In this document: positions 1 through 7,862 of the stretch, piece after piece
How positions within the stretch are numbered: position 1 is the first letter of the stretch
How the letters are laid out: each line of letters begins with the position of its first letter
Assembly: GCA_049970095.1 (NCBI GenBank)
Contig: JBMFNP010000021.1
Coordinates: 1-29,159 of the forward strand
From: SKW197 sp049970095
GTDB taxonomy: Archaea; Thermoplasmatota; Thermoplasmata; Lutacidiplasmatales; SKW197
Direction: 5' to 3'
Length of the DNA stretch: 29,159 nt
Translations under genes and position numbers: made by a program
The notes under the pieces: model-generated
What the model was told of the DNA's origin: nothing
The model's input: only the letters and a program-made list of their open reading frames with translations
Database searches by the model: none

Positions 1-97
1 CGATGGGTGTGGTGGGGGTTGCAACAATATGGCAGATTATGTGGAGAAGGAGAATGCAGGGGTAGAATCACATAAGTGGTACCAGCGTATGAAAAGT
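1..97. other. window edge, no supported gene
   Basis: This is the sequence downstream of the ABC ATPase stop codon. Only short open stretches run in from the left edge on the plus strand, and none shows a recognisable protein. No hairpin or long T-run terminator is evident. Nothing is called here. Confidence 0.5.
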
Positions 98-763
98 TCA
101 GTTTATGATTCTGCCATCTTCCGTTTGTAGAGTTCTATCTGCAAAATTTGCAATGCGAGTATCATGGGTGGCTATGATGAGAGTTTTTTTCTCGTTTTTC
201 TGCAGCGACTTAAATAGATTGAGTATCTCCAGCCCAGTTTTGGAGTCAAGTTCACCAGTTGGCTCATCCGCAATCACAATTGCTGGGTTATTTACCAGTG
301 CAGTTGCGATTGCAATTCTCTGCTGTTCTCCACCGCTCATCTCATTGGGGAGGTGATTTGCCCTTTCAACCATGCCCACAGCACTCAAAAGTTTCATCAC
401 ACTTGCCTTTCGCTTTTTCTTTTCAATACCTGCAAGCAAAGCAGGAAGTTCTACATTTTCATATGCGGTCAGGGTGGGCACCAGATTAAAAAACTGAAAG
501 ACCATGCCCACATACTTCCGTCTGTATTCTACAAGTTCCTTTTCCGAATAGTTGCAGATGTTTATGCCATTCACTAAAATGGAACCAGCAGTCGGTAGAT
601 CTATGCCCCCGAGCAGATTCAGCAATGTGGTTTTCCCGCACCCGGATGGCCCGACAATTGCAACAAACTCCCCTGCCTTGATCTCTGCATTTACCCCACG
701 CAGCGCAAATACTTCAGTGCGCCCCATCTTATACACTTTCATCAAATCCCTTATGATTATCAT
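98..763 (-). CDS. ABC transporter ATPase, LolD/MacB type
   Basis: ATP-hydrolysing subunit of an exporter-type or mechanotransmission ABC system that works with the FtsX-like permease encoded just upstream. All nucleotide-binding motifs are present in the 221-residue product: Walker A GPSGCGKTT (about 38-46), Q-loop VFQFF, signature MSGGEQQRIAIA, Walker B IVIADEPTGELD and the H-loop ATHD. The length is normal for the LolD/MacB/FtsE-related family. The ATG at 763 is preferred over a GTG three codons upstream, because the permease TGA ends one base before it and a GGAGGGGTGG ribosome-binding stretch lies just ahead. The substrate cannot be deduced. The complex acts at the inner face of the cytoplasmic membrane. 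Confidence 0.95.
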   Translation of the reverse strand: MIIIRDLMKVYKMGRTEVFALRGVNAEIKAGEFVAIVGPSGCGKTTLLNLLGGIDLPTAGSILVNGINICNYSEKELVEYRRKYVGMVFQFFNLVPTLTAYENVELPALLAGIEKKKRKASVMKLLSAVGMVERANHLPNEMSGGEQQRIAIATALVNNPAIVIADEPTGELDSKTGLEILNLFKSLQKNEKKTLIIATHDTRIANFADRTLQTEDGRIIN

Positions 764-764
764 T

Positions 765-3455
765 TCAGCCACCCCTCCATCTTAAAATTTCACCAAGTTT
801 CAGTTTTTTCATTGGAAGCACCACCAGAAGAGTTGTGAGAAAGAGAGTTACGAGAGAAATCCCTACAATCATCCCAACTGAAACTCCAAAAATCACATCA
901 CGCGCAATCACATTGTTTCCTGCCATCACAAGCTCAAAAAGTTTATTGAACACGAACGCTGTGAGCGCACCAGTGCCCAACCCGAGAATAACTCCAACAA
1001 AAGACACTGTAATGCCCTCACCCCATATTAACATGGCGATCTGACAAAAGCTAGCACCTCGCACAACCATATTTGCAATCTCCTGCTTTCTCTCCAGAAC
1101 TGCCATGAACATAATCATTGCAATTCCAATTGCAGTGATGGCAATCGCAAAAAAGAATTCTATATTCAGAAAGTTGTAAATAGAACCAGTGAGCGGGCTC
1201 TCCTTCTGGTGTGCCAGTTCTTCATTGTAAACTGTGACAGTAACCTCATGGGAGTAGTTCCCCCTGATGTAATCTGCACATTCTGCAATTTTATTTTCGT
1301 TAACATCCAGAAATAGGAGATACTGAGAACAGAATCCGGGCACAAACCAAGCGTCAGAAATAAACACATCTGGTGGAAAAGTTCCAAATCCAGGCATATA
1401 TTTGACAATCCCACTTACCTTAAATACCTTTGACTGATTTCCAATTGTAATTCTTATAACATCTCCAGGTGCATAACCCTCTCTCTTCGCAAATGTTTCA
1501 GCCAGTATTGCAGCATCATTTCTGAGAGCTTTAAGAGTATTGATATTCCCAGAACTGAAAATTTCCCCTGTTATCTGAACGACCTCAGGGTATGTGGAGG
1601 TATTGAGCGTACACACATTCACTCCTGAGATTCCTGCGGTGGCAATGTACACGAAACTCTCGGAGTATCTAACTACACCGGGGATGTGTGAGAGATTCCA
1701 ATGGATAGATGGATAGTCTGCGCCATATCTATAGACAGAGACCTTTATATCTGCCCCTACCTCTGCAAGAAGCACCTTTGCATCATATGCAATCTGGGAA
1801 TCATAGGTAACAGAAACGAAAAGTCCAAATGCAAGAGCAAGCGAAATAAGCATACATACAATAGAAGCCCTTTTTGGATTTCTCTTGAGGTTTTTCAGCA
1901 GTACCTGGTGTATATCCTTGAGTGCTGGTTTCGCAATGTAAGATACAATATCATAAATTTTCGGTGAAATTCTGGTGATAAAGCGAGAGAGCCCGATGAT
2001 CAGGAAAAATGGGGAGAATGGGACAAGAACAATGAATATCGCTGAAAGGCAGAGCAAGCTGATAGCCACCTGCATCCCATAATACTCAGGATGCTTTCCC
2101 ACCTCTGAAATTGTTATCATTGCTGCGTAAGTGATCAATGCAAGAACCACCATGATTATATCCATTTTCGGGTTGTAGGGAATTTTTGCCTCTTCTGTAG
2201 TGTATTCCTGTATTGCTTCTCTTACACTGATTTTGCTCACCTGCTTTGCTGCCCGATAACTTGCAAGTACACTCAGAATTATTGCCAGAACTATTGCAAT
2301 TCCAATTGTGAGTGCTGATACCGAGAAACCGAGAAATGATGGCTGGATGCCAAAAATCCCAAAAGTGGATGAAAGAAATATCTTGGAAGCCAGGACGCCA
2401 AGAAGTAGCCCAAGAATACCAGCAATCACTCCATAGAAAACTGCCTCGCCCATCAGAATAGTGAAAATTGTGAAATCAGAGGCGCCCCTTGCCTTGAGGA
2501 TGCCAATTTCCCTCCTGCGCTCAGCATAATTAAGTTCACTGCCAAGGTTGCTGAGGTAGATGCCCAGCACAATTAGGGGTAAAGAAAGTCCGCCAAGAAG
2601 GAAACGGATGCCAAGGAGTGTGAACTGGACACTGTTTATTGCGGTAATTATCTCCTGGTTGTAGCCCACGGAGAGATTGTACTCTGCAAGTACATTGTTA
2701 AGGTTGCGTTCCATGCGCTTCAGATTGAATTTGGTGATTTCAGGGTCAGAGGGGACTATCAGCTTTGATCTGTTAGCCCAGATAAACACCTGCGTGTGTG
2801 CGGTATGATTCCTGAAAATCTCTATTGCTTCATTTATGTCAATATAGATTCCTCCTCCGTAAGCGTAGTGAGAAGGGGCATCTGGGTCGTTCCTTAGGAG
2901 ACGCTGCCCTTCTGCCACGATTACACTGCTCACATTTAAAATTTTGAATCCGTGATCCACCAGAATAAAGAAACTGTCGCCTATAGAAAGGTTAAGTGCA
3001 AGTGCAAGGTCCTGAGTGATTGTGGCATTTTCATTTCCTACAACGATTTTTCCAGAAATGCCAAAATTTTTCTGATGCTTGATATAAACTTCGTCCACAC
3101 CAAATATGCTGGCGTCTTTCTGCTCTGTTAAATTAACCTGGCTACTCTTGCATGCAATCACATTGGAAGCAATGATAAAACTTGATTCCAGAACATTTGC
3201 CTGAGAATTCAATGTGTTTTTTGCATTCTCAATCTGTGGGAGATCCAAGCACTGCTCAGCCACTCCTGAGAATTCATATGGGATTTTTTCCAGTTCCTTT
3301 TCAATCATGTAGCCAACCGAAGAATCTATAGCGATGCCTTCACCTGCGATAAGGGAAATAGCAACAAGCACACCCACAATTGAGAAAAAAGTCCTTCTCG
3401 GATTCCTCCAGATGGACAGCAAAGAATATTTCACAAAAGGATATGCTTTTACCAT
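765..3455 (-). CDS. FtsX-like (MacB-type) ABC permease, duplicated
   Basis: Membrane subunit of the ABC system, 896 residues. An N-terminal membrane segment follows the typical LLSIWRNPRRT lead-in. Then come an extracytoplasmic domain of about 230 residues, three membrane segments around residues 270-400 (FtsX domain), further hydrophobic segments around 435-495, and a second unit beginning near LLKNLKRNPKRASIV with its own extracytoplasmic domain and three C-terminal membrane segments. This two-unit layout is common in archaeal and bacterial FtsX/LolCE-like permeases of unknown substrate. The ATPase gene follows after one base. The ATG at 3455 lies about 28 nt after a TATA box, so the transcript is probably leaderless. 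It may export lipids, lipoproteins or peptides, or transmit force to surface proteins. Confidence 0.92.
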   Translation of the reverse strand: MVKAYPFVKYSLLSIWRNPRRTFFSIVGVLVAISLIAGEGIAIDSSVGYMIEKELEKIPYEFSGVAEQCLDLPQIENAKNTLNSQANVLESSFIIASNVIACKSSQVNLTEQKDASIFGVDEVYIKHQKNFGISGKIVVGNENATITQDLALALNLSIGDSFFILVDHGFKILNVSSVIVAEGQRLLRNDPDAPSHYAYGGGIYIDINEAIEIFRNHTAHTQVFIWANRSKLIVPSDPEITKFNLKRMERNLNNVLAEYNLSVGYNQEIITAINSVQFTLLGIRFLLGGLSLPLIVLGIYLSNLGSELNYAERRREIGILKARGASDFTIFTILMGEAVFYGVIAGILGLLLGVLASKIFLSSTFGIFGIQPSFLGFSVSALTIGIAIVLAIILSVLASYRAAKQVSKISVREAIQEYTTEEAKIPYNPKMDIIMVVLALITYAAMITISEVGKHPEYYGMQVAISLLCLSAIFIVLVPFSPFFLIIGLSRFITRISPKIYDIVSYIAKPALKDIHQVLLKNLKRNPKRASIVCMLISLALAFGLFVSVTYDSQIAYDAKVLLAEVGADIKVSVYRYGADYPSIHWNLSHIPGVVRYSESFVYIATAGISGVNVCTLNTSTYPEVVQITGEIFSSGNINTLKALRNDAAILAETFAKREGYAPGDVIRITIGNQSKVFKVSGIVKYMPGFGTFPPDVFISDAWFVPGFCSQYLLFLDVNENKIAECADYIRGNYSHEVTVTVYNEELAHQKESPLTGSIYNFLNIEFFFAIAITAIGIAMIMFMAVLERKQEIANMVVRGASFCQIAMLIWGEGITVSFVGVILGLGTGALTAFVFNKLFELVMAGNNVIARDVIFGVSVGMIVGISLVTLFLTTLLVVLPMKKLKLGEILRWRGG

Positions 3456-3478
3456 GACAAATGAACAAAGGAATCCTT

Positions 3479-3488
3479 GTATTTAAAG
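3479..3488 (-). promoter_or_regulatory. TATA box of permease/ATPase operon
   Basis: On the minus strand this reads CTTTAAATAC, centred about 28 nt before the permease ATG. That is the spacing expected for a leaderless archaeal transcript. It overlaps the 3' end of the upstream methyltransferase gene, so the operon can probably be transcribed independently of that gene. Confidence 0.6.
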
Positions 3489-4118
3489 GGGTTGTGTGGG
3501 GGCGTTTTTCCTTCTTCCCATTACATATACACTTATACCCCGCACATACAATGAAAATTTGAAGGCTGAGAACAGTTCAATAACTTCTCTGAGTTTCAGA
3601 CTGTGTTTTACTGCCTCCTCTAGGACGCCAAACTCCTCTGGATTCCTACACACTTTCGCAAGGATTTCCATACCTTCAAAGTAGGTGTCTGAAAAAAAGA
3701 ACACTCCGCTCTCCTTCAACACTCTCTCGCATTCTGCCAGCAACTTGCGTCTCTCTGAGACCACCTTCAGAAAGCCCCTGCACACAATCACATCAAATTT
3801 TCTATCAGCAAAGGGCATTGCGAGGGCATTTCCATGGACAAACTCCACATTATTGCATTTTTTCTTTTCTGCCTTTCTTTTTGAATATTCAATCATCTCG
3901 GTAGATAAATCAATTCCATAAATTTTTGCGTTTTGCCAGGTTTTTGCAAGGGCACATGTAAGAATACCTGGCCCTGAGGCAACATCCAGTGCAAGCTCTA
4001 CATTGCCAGCATTTGCAACAATAAAATCATGAAAAACCTTGTACACCTCCTTGTACTTTTCGGGGTTATCCATTCTGTGGATGTATTTTTGCGGGTTCCA
4101 TTCATTGAATTTTCCCAT
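3483..4118 (-). CDS. class I SAM-dependent methyltransferase
   Basis: Soluble 211-residue Rossmann-fold methyltransferase of unknown substrate. Motif I (LDVASGPGIL, residues about 44-53) binds the SAM glycine loop. The acidic post-I motif is in IYGIDLS near residue 70. An FVHGNALAMPFADRKFDVIV segment corresponds to motifs II-III. It resembles the UbiE/COQ5-like Methyltransf_11/25 superfamily, but nothing visible assigns the acceptor molecule. The ATG at 4118 is chosen over a TTG nine bases upstream because a TATA box sits about 25 nt before it. It precedes the permease gene by 27 nt, but that operon has its own promoter, so a functional link is uncertain. Confidence 0.85.
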   Translation of the reverse strand: MGKFNEWNPQKYIHRMDNPEKYKEVYKVFHDFIVANAGNVELALDVASGPGILTCALAKTWQNAKIYGIDLSTEMIEYSKRKAEKKKCNNVEFVHGNALAMPFADRKFDVIVCRGFLKVVSERRKLLAECERVLKESGVFFFSDTYFEGMEILAKVCRNPEEFGVLEEAVKHSLKLREVIELFSAFKFSLYVRGISVYVMGRRKNAPTQPL

Positions 4119-4137
4119 GCACCACAAAATCTTACAT

Positions 4138-4147
4138 GTTATTTATT
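4138..4147 (-). promoter_or_regulatory. TATA box of methyltransferase gene
   Basis: Minus-strand AATAAATAAC, centred about 25 nt upstream of the ATG at 4118, consistent with a leaderless start. The remaining sequence to 4262 is AT-rich and shows no other element, apart from a short T-run (about 4242-4246, minus-strand sense) that could help terminate the neighbouring NosD-like operon. Confidence 0.5.
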
Positions 4148-4262
4148 CATTTTTCCAAAGAATTTCACCTATGCTCATAAAGATTTCATATGGGCATTTC
4201 TTTATCACCCATTGGCTAGGCACCAAATCTGAGGGATCCTGAAAAACGAAAGCCAGCCCATG

Positions 4263-5192
4263 TTAAGGCGCTCTCTTTTTGTTATACAAAAGCATTCTGC
4301 TACCAACACCAACAACTGCACCCGTAATTATCAGTATGATGCCAGCACCCACCATTGTTATTTGTTCATGATAACTATATTCCACATATACATTTGATAA
4401 AAACTCTTTCTGTTTGAGCGGAAAAGGATTGACTGAAGGATAACAGTCAATGCCCTCTGAAATCCCCGAAATGTTCTCAGAATAGAATGTTTTGTATGGA
4501 ACATCTACGATTCCATCTTTATTTGCATCTGGCTGTGACCAGCACGACCAGTAATTTCCGATTCCCGAGCCATTCAGATAGTTTGTCCCGAGACATATAA
4601 TTCCATCTATCTTCCATTTATCGCCAATAATGAAGTTGTTTCCATAAACGCTGCTGCCTCGGGAAAACATAACATGTCCACCCATTATTATAAAAATATT
4701 GTTAGAAATATTGCAATTCTCAAATTCAACATATGGAGAGTAGAAAGTGTTATTCAAAACCACTCCACGAGAAATTTGAAGGTGCCCATACTGAAATGTA
4801 CAATTCTCAATTCTGCAATTTGATGCCTTCAGATAAAATCCTCCTCCGCAAACAAGATGAGTTATTATCCAGCAGTTTCTGATGAGCAGGTGAAAGGTAA
4901 TATTTCTAATTACTATTGGTTCATAGATAGTATCCGGCCAAGCAAAGAAAACATGGCGCTCTATCTTCTCCAGCAATACAAAATTTTCAATAATTTTTGG
5001 ATTTTCTTCCGTTCCATTACCAGGAAACCTTTCCCAGATTGGATCATTTTCGCTCTCAACATGTAATCCCACCAATGCAGGACATGGCAAATTCAGAAGC
5101 CTCCTGTCTATACTACCTACTATAATAAAAGAAATCCCGTAAAAAATTAAAATAAAAACAAAAACACCAGCAAAAATTTTTTCCAGTTTCAT
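4263..5192 (-). CDS. membrane-anchored right-handed beta-helix (NosD-like) protein
   Basis: Exported 309-residue protein. An N-terminal hydrophobic segment (residues about 6-28) is followed by a beta-helix region with repeated short asparagine-rich rungs (IENCTFQYGHL, NCNISNNIFII, GNNFIIGDKW). The NosD-type motif GIGNYW...DANKDGIVDVPY follows at about residues 210-232. A second membrane segment lies near the C-terminus (about 280-302), followed by a short basic tail. Proteins of this kind are common surface proteins in Thermoplasmatota and methanogens, with no defined biochemical role. Its ATG overlaps the stop of the upstream gene (ATGA), indicating translational coupling in a three-gene operon of exported proteins. 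It is not a true copper-loading NosD as far as context shows. Confidence 0.8.
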   Translation of the reverse strand: MKLEKIFAGVFVFILIFYGISFIIVGSIDRRLLNLPCPALVGLHVESENDPIWERFPGNGTEENPKIIENFVLLEKIERHVFFAWPDTIYEPIVIRNITFHLLIRNCWIITHLVCGGGFYLKASNCRIENCTFQYGHLQISRGVVLNNTFYSPYVEFENCNISNNIFIIMGGHVMFSRGSSVYGNNFIIGDKWKIDGIICLGTNYLNGSGIGNYWSCWSQPDANKDGIVDVPYKTFYSENISGISEGIDCYPSVNPFPLKQKEFLSNVYVEYSYHEQITMVGAGIILIITGAVVGVGSRMLLYNKKRAP

Positions 5193-6175
5193 GGAGCACT
5201 CACACCTTTTATATCCAGGTAGTCTCTATGTGTTTCATCACTGCCAGATGTGTGTATAACCCTGTAATCAATGGAATAGAAGGGCGTGAATTTGATACCG
5301 GTTGAAGTTGGAAAAGGACCATACAGCAGTTTAAGTCCGTAAATCACGATGCATTCTATGTCCGAAGCGTTATCAACTTCCATACCATTTTCCTTATAAA
5401 AATTGAGTATATCTGTCGGTGTTCCTATGTAAACGATTATATCTGGAAGAAGCTGAAAATCTGCGGGACCATCAACCCATATTACTTCCCCTGTAGCATT
5501 CACTCGCATGCTGTACTTCCATGAAAGCTGCACACTGTCATAGGAGAGTGCAACATCAAATACCTTGGCGATTATATACTCTCTTCCATTGGAAAATACA
5601 CGATCAACACCAACTTGTTTATATGTAAAAGTGAGATTTTTGCTTGCATGTTCAAGTGTAGGAATAATTGTATTATTTGTAAACTCTTGCACTTTTTTCA
5701 TTGCTGCGTCATCAGACATAAATTCAATAGATTGCTTTTCACCAGCCCAGTCCCTGTATCTTAACCACACTGCATATCCGTCTGGTGTTCTATCAGTTGT
5801 AATAAATTCTATTTCCTCTGTATTATTCCCGATTTTCCATCCTTCCTGTGCATCAACCAAATTTGATGAAGTGATGCCAAATCTTCTTGCCACTTCACCA
5901 GCATTCTGTTTGGTTATAAAAAAGTTAGATTTATATGTCATTACATTACTGTTCCAGTTATTCACTGTGCTCATGAGATCGCTATCAAATGCTATTTCTG
6001 TGCCATTGTAAATCTCTGCCCCTGTGCTTACTGCTTCTTTCACAAACTCAACATGATTTTCGGAATTGTTCTCTTCCTTCTGATTTTTTTCATTTTTCAA
6101 AAGCCAAATAGCCCCTGCTGTCACAATCAGCATTACCACCACAAGCCCCGCAATCAATTTTATTTTTCCTGCCAT
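5189..6175 (-). CDS. uncharacterised membrane-anchored extracytoplasmic protein
   Basis: I do not recognise this 328-residue protein. It has one N-terminal membrane anchor (LIAGLVVVMLIVTAGAIWLL, about residues 7-26). A long polar extracytoplasmic domain follows, with several N-x-S/T sequons and a short acidic linker (about residues 28-45). No catalytic motif stands out. The ATG at 6175 is chosen because a strong GGAGGTGAT ribosome-binding site sits four bases upstream, overlapping the stop of the preceding gene. A GTG at 6184 is an alternative. It lies between a small exported protein and a NosD-like protein and is coupled to both, so the three probably form one cell-surface unit. Confidence 0.75.
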   Translation of the reverse strand: MAGKIKLIAGLVVVMLIVTAGAIWLLKNEKNQKEENNSENHVEFVKEAVSTGAEIYNGTEIAFDSDLMSTVNNWNSNVMTYKSNFFITKQNAGEVARRFGITSSNLVDAQEGWKIGNNTEEIEFITTDRTPDGYAVWLRYRDWAGEKQSIEFMSDDAAMKKVQEFTNNTIIPTLEHASKNLTFTYKQVGVDRVFSNGREYIIAKVFDVALSYDSVQLSWKYSMRVNATGEVIWVDGPADFQLLPDIIVYIGTPTDILNFYKENGMEVDNASDIECIVIYGLKLLYGPFPTSTGIKFTPFYSIDYRVIHTSGSDETHRDYLDIKGVSAP

Positions 6176-6180
6176 CCTTA

Positions 6181-6738
6181 TCACCTCCTCATTTCGTAAT
6201 GTTTGTCATTCCACCAATCATGGGCATCGTCCCAAGTTGCTCTCTGCCATGCAAATCCAACCGCTCTTTTCAAATGCCCGTCGGCTGTAGTTCCTGTATC
6301 AAAAAGATATATTGCATATCGCTTGCCCCTTGACCAGCAATCTCCCATATTCCAGTAGCCATATTGCCATGCTACTGTGCTGTATCCATTTAGTATATGG
6401 AGCCCAGTAGCACGATTATCCGTCCAGTCAGGAAAAGTGGTTATATTAAGTGTCAAACATGAAGAAAATATTATCCATTCCAAATCCGCCCTTCCCCAGC
6501 CTCTATTTTCCATCTCACCGTAAAAACCATTTTTCCACAGCCCCAAAATCTTTTTTCCATGTGCATCTAAATCAGAGGAGGGTAAGTTATCATTCTTATA
6601 CTTCTCACACCATATTGCCCCAACCTCTTTCTTGTTTGAATCGTCCTGTGTTCCTTTTACTGTTGGCACTGCAACTGAGCACATAAATAGTGCGAAAAGC
6701 ACTATTCCAATCCCGAATATTCTCAATTTCTGTGGCAT
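6181..6738 (-). CDS. small secreted protein, possibly DUF6345-like
   Basis: 185-residue exported protein, first gene of a three-gene operon. Residues about 5-29 form a signal peptide or anchor (FGIGIVLFALFMCSVAVP followed by a polar stretch). The mature part is rich in Trp, Tyr and Gly. It contains EWIIFSSCLTLN, GLHILNGYSTVAW and a late AVGFAWQRATWDDA segment, which recall DUF6345-type proteins as I remember them (family assignment tentative). Several cysteines (WCEKY, SSCLTL, GDCWSRG) could form disulfides or a catalytic site, but no known protease signature is intact. The gene is followed directly by the GGAGGTGAT ribosome-binding site of the next one. Confidence 0.7.
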   Translation of the reverse strand: MPQKLRIFGIGIVLFALFMCSVAVPTVKGTQDDSNKKEVGAIWCEKYKNDNLPSSDLDAHGKKILGLWKNGFYGEMENRGWGRADLEWIIFSSCLTLNITTFPDWTDNRATGLHILNGYSTVAWQYGYWNMGDCWSRGKRYAIYLFDTGTTADGHLKRAVGFAWQRATWDDAHDWWNDKHYEMRR

Positions 6739-6767
6739 TTATTTCACTGCTTTACTGCAAGCAATTC

Positions 6768-6777
6768 TAGTATTTTT
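6768..6777 (-). promoter_or_regulatory. candidate TATA box of exported-protein operon
   Basis: Minus-strand AAAAATACTA, about 34 nt before the ATG at 6738. It resembles other TATA-like elements here (…AAATAC…) but sits in a long A/T run, so the call is weak. The rest of the 6739-6924 gap has a weak CTCTC/GAGAG inverted repeat near 6814-6828, and no clear promoter for the mevalonate kinase gene could be fixed. Confidence 0.35.
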
Positions 6778-6924
6778 TTTTTGGTTTTTGCTGCACAAAT
6801 ACTTACTCTTTCCCTCTCCTCAAGAGAGAGCAACAAAGCAGAAAAACAGCAAAATCTCTATGCCCTAAAAATTGAGTAGCGGAAAATCCAAATATGGGTT
6901 ATCTTTTTGTTGTTTGGTGGTATA

Positions 6925-7857
6925 ATGGGCTATGGTTACGGCTACGGAAAGGTCATAATCTTTGGGGAACATTTTGTAGTGCACGGACTCCCATCAATTG
7001 TGTGCGCAATTGGAATGAAAACCACGGCAAATGTACAGATAATGAATGAATTTACTGGTTTTGAAGTTGAAGACCGTCGCCCTGAAACCCCAGGCTACAA
7101 AAAGGAAAAAGAGGCACAGATGTACAAATCAATCTCATTGATGGCTGCATATTGCGGTATTGACTTTTCAAGAACTCCTCTTAGAATATTGTTTGAAGGG
7201 GACCTCATTGCCTCCTCTGGAATTGGTGCAAGTGCAGCAGCATGCACAGCATTTGCAAGGGCAGTTAATGATGAATTCAAATTTGGATTCAATGATGAAA
7301 AAATCAACGAGATTGCATACGAAGGTGAAAAGGGATACCACGGCACACCCTCTGGTGTAGATAACACTGCATCTACATATGGAGGTTGCCTCGTGTTCAT
7401 AAAAGGTCGCCCACCAAAATTTGAAAAATTGAAAATGCCATCAAAAGTGGAAATTGTAATGGGCAACACAGGGATTACTGCCAACACCCAGAAGGTTGTA
7501 GATGATGTAAAAGCACGAATGAAAGAGGAGCAAGAAAAATTCAAAAAAATTTTTGAAGAGGCAGAGAATTTGATAAGGAATGGAAGAATTGCGCTGGAAA
7601 CTGGAGATTATAAAAAGGTGGGAGAACTTATGAACAGAAACCATGAACTACTTTGCCAGTTAGGTGTATCATGCAGGGAACTTGATGAACTTGTGGAAAT
7701 CGCAAGACGCAGTGGAGCAATAGGTGCAAAATTGACTGGTACAGGGAGAGGTGGCTATATGGTTGCCCTCACACCTGGAAAGGATTGTCAGGAAAGAGTG
7801 GCAAGAGAAATTGAAGCCCATGGTTTCTCAGTCTTGAGAACAACAATTGGGGTGTGA
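6925..7857 (+). CDS. mvk: mevalonate kinase (GHMP kinase family)
   Basis: Phosphorylates mevalonate to mevalonate 5-phosphate with ATP, the first committed step toward isoprenoid ether lipids. The 310-residue product has N-terminal YGKVIIFGEHFVVHGLPSI (motif 1), ASSGIGASAAACTAF (the GHMP glycine/serine ATP loop, around residue 95), GTPSGVDNTASTYGG (with the likely catalytic Asp) and C-terminal GAKLTGTGRGGYMVAL (motif 3). In motif 3, Arg replaces a Gly of the usual GAGGGG. The ATG at 6925 is chosen over a TTG at 6907 because GGTGG lies just upstream. The gene overlaps or abuts the UbiD-family decarboxylase, which fits the archaeal modified mevalonate pathway. Mevalonate 3-kinase is a less likely alternative, given the standard motif 1. 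Confidence 0.92.
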   Translation: MGYGYGYGKVIIFGEHFVVHGLPSIVCAIGMKTTANVQIMNEFTGFEVEDRRPETPGYKKEKEAQMYKSISLMAAYCGIDFSRTPLRILFEGDLIASSGIGASAAACTAFARAVNDEFKFGFNDEKINEIAYEGEKGYHGTPSGVDNTASTYGGCLVFIKGRPPKFEKLKMPSKVEIVMGNTGITANTQKVVDDVKARMKEEQEKFKKIFEEAENLIRNGRIALETGDYKKVGELMNRNHELLCQLGVSCRELDELVEIARRSGAIGAKLTGTGRGGYMVALTPGKDCQERVAREIEAHGFSVLRTTIGV

Positions 7858-7862
7858 AAAAT

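Noticed and set aside
4148..4262. Possible C/D box small RNA
   Set aside because: No good pair of C and D boxes with correct spacing on either strand.
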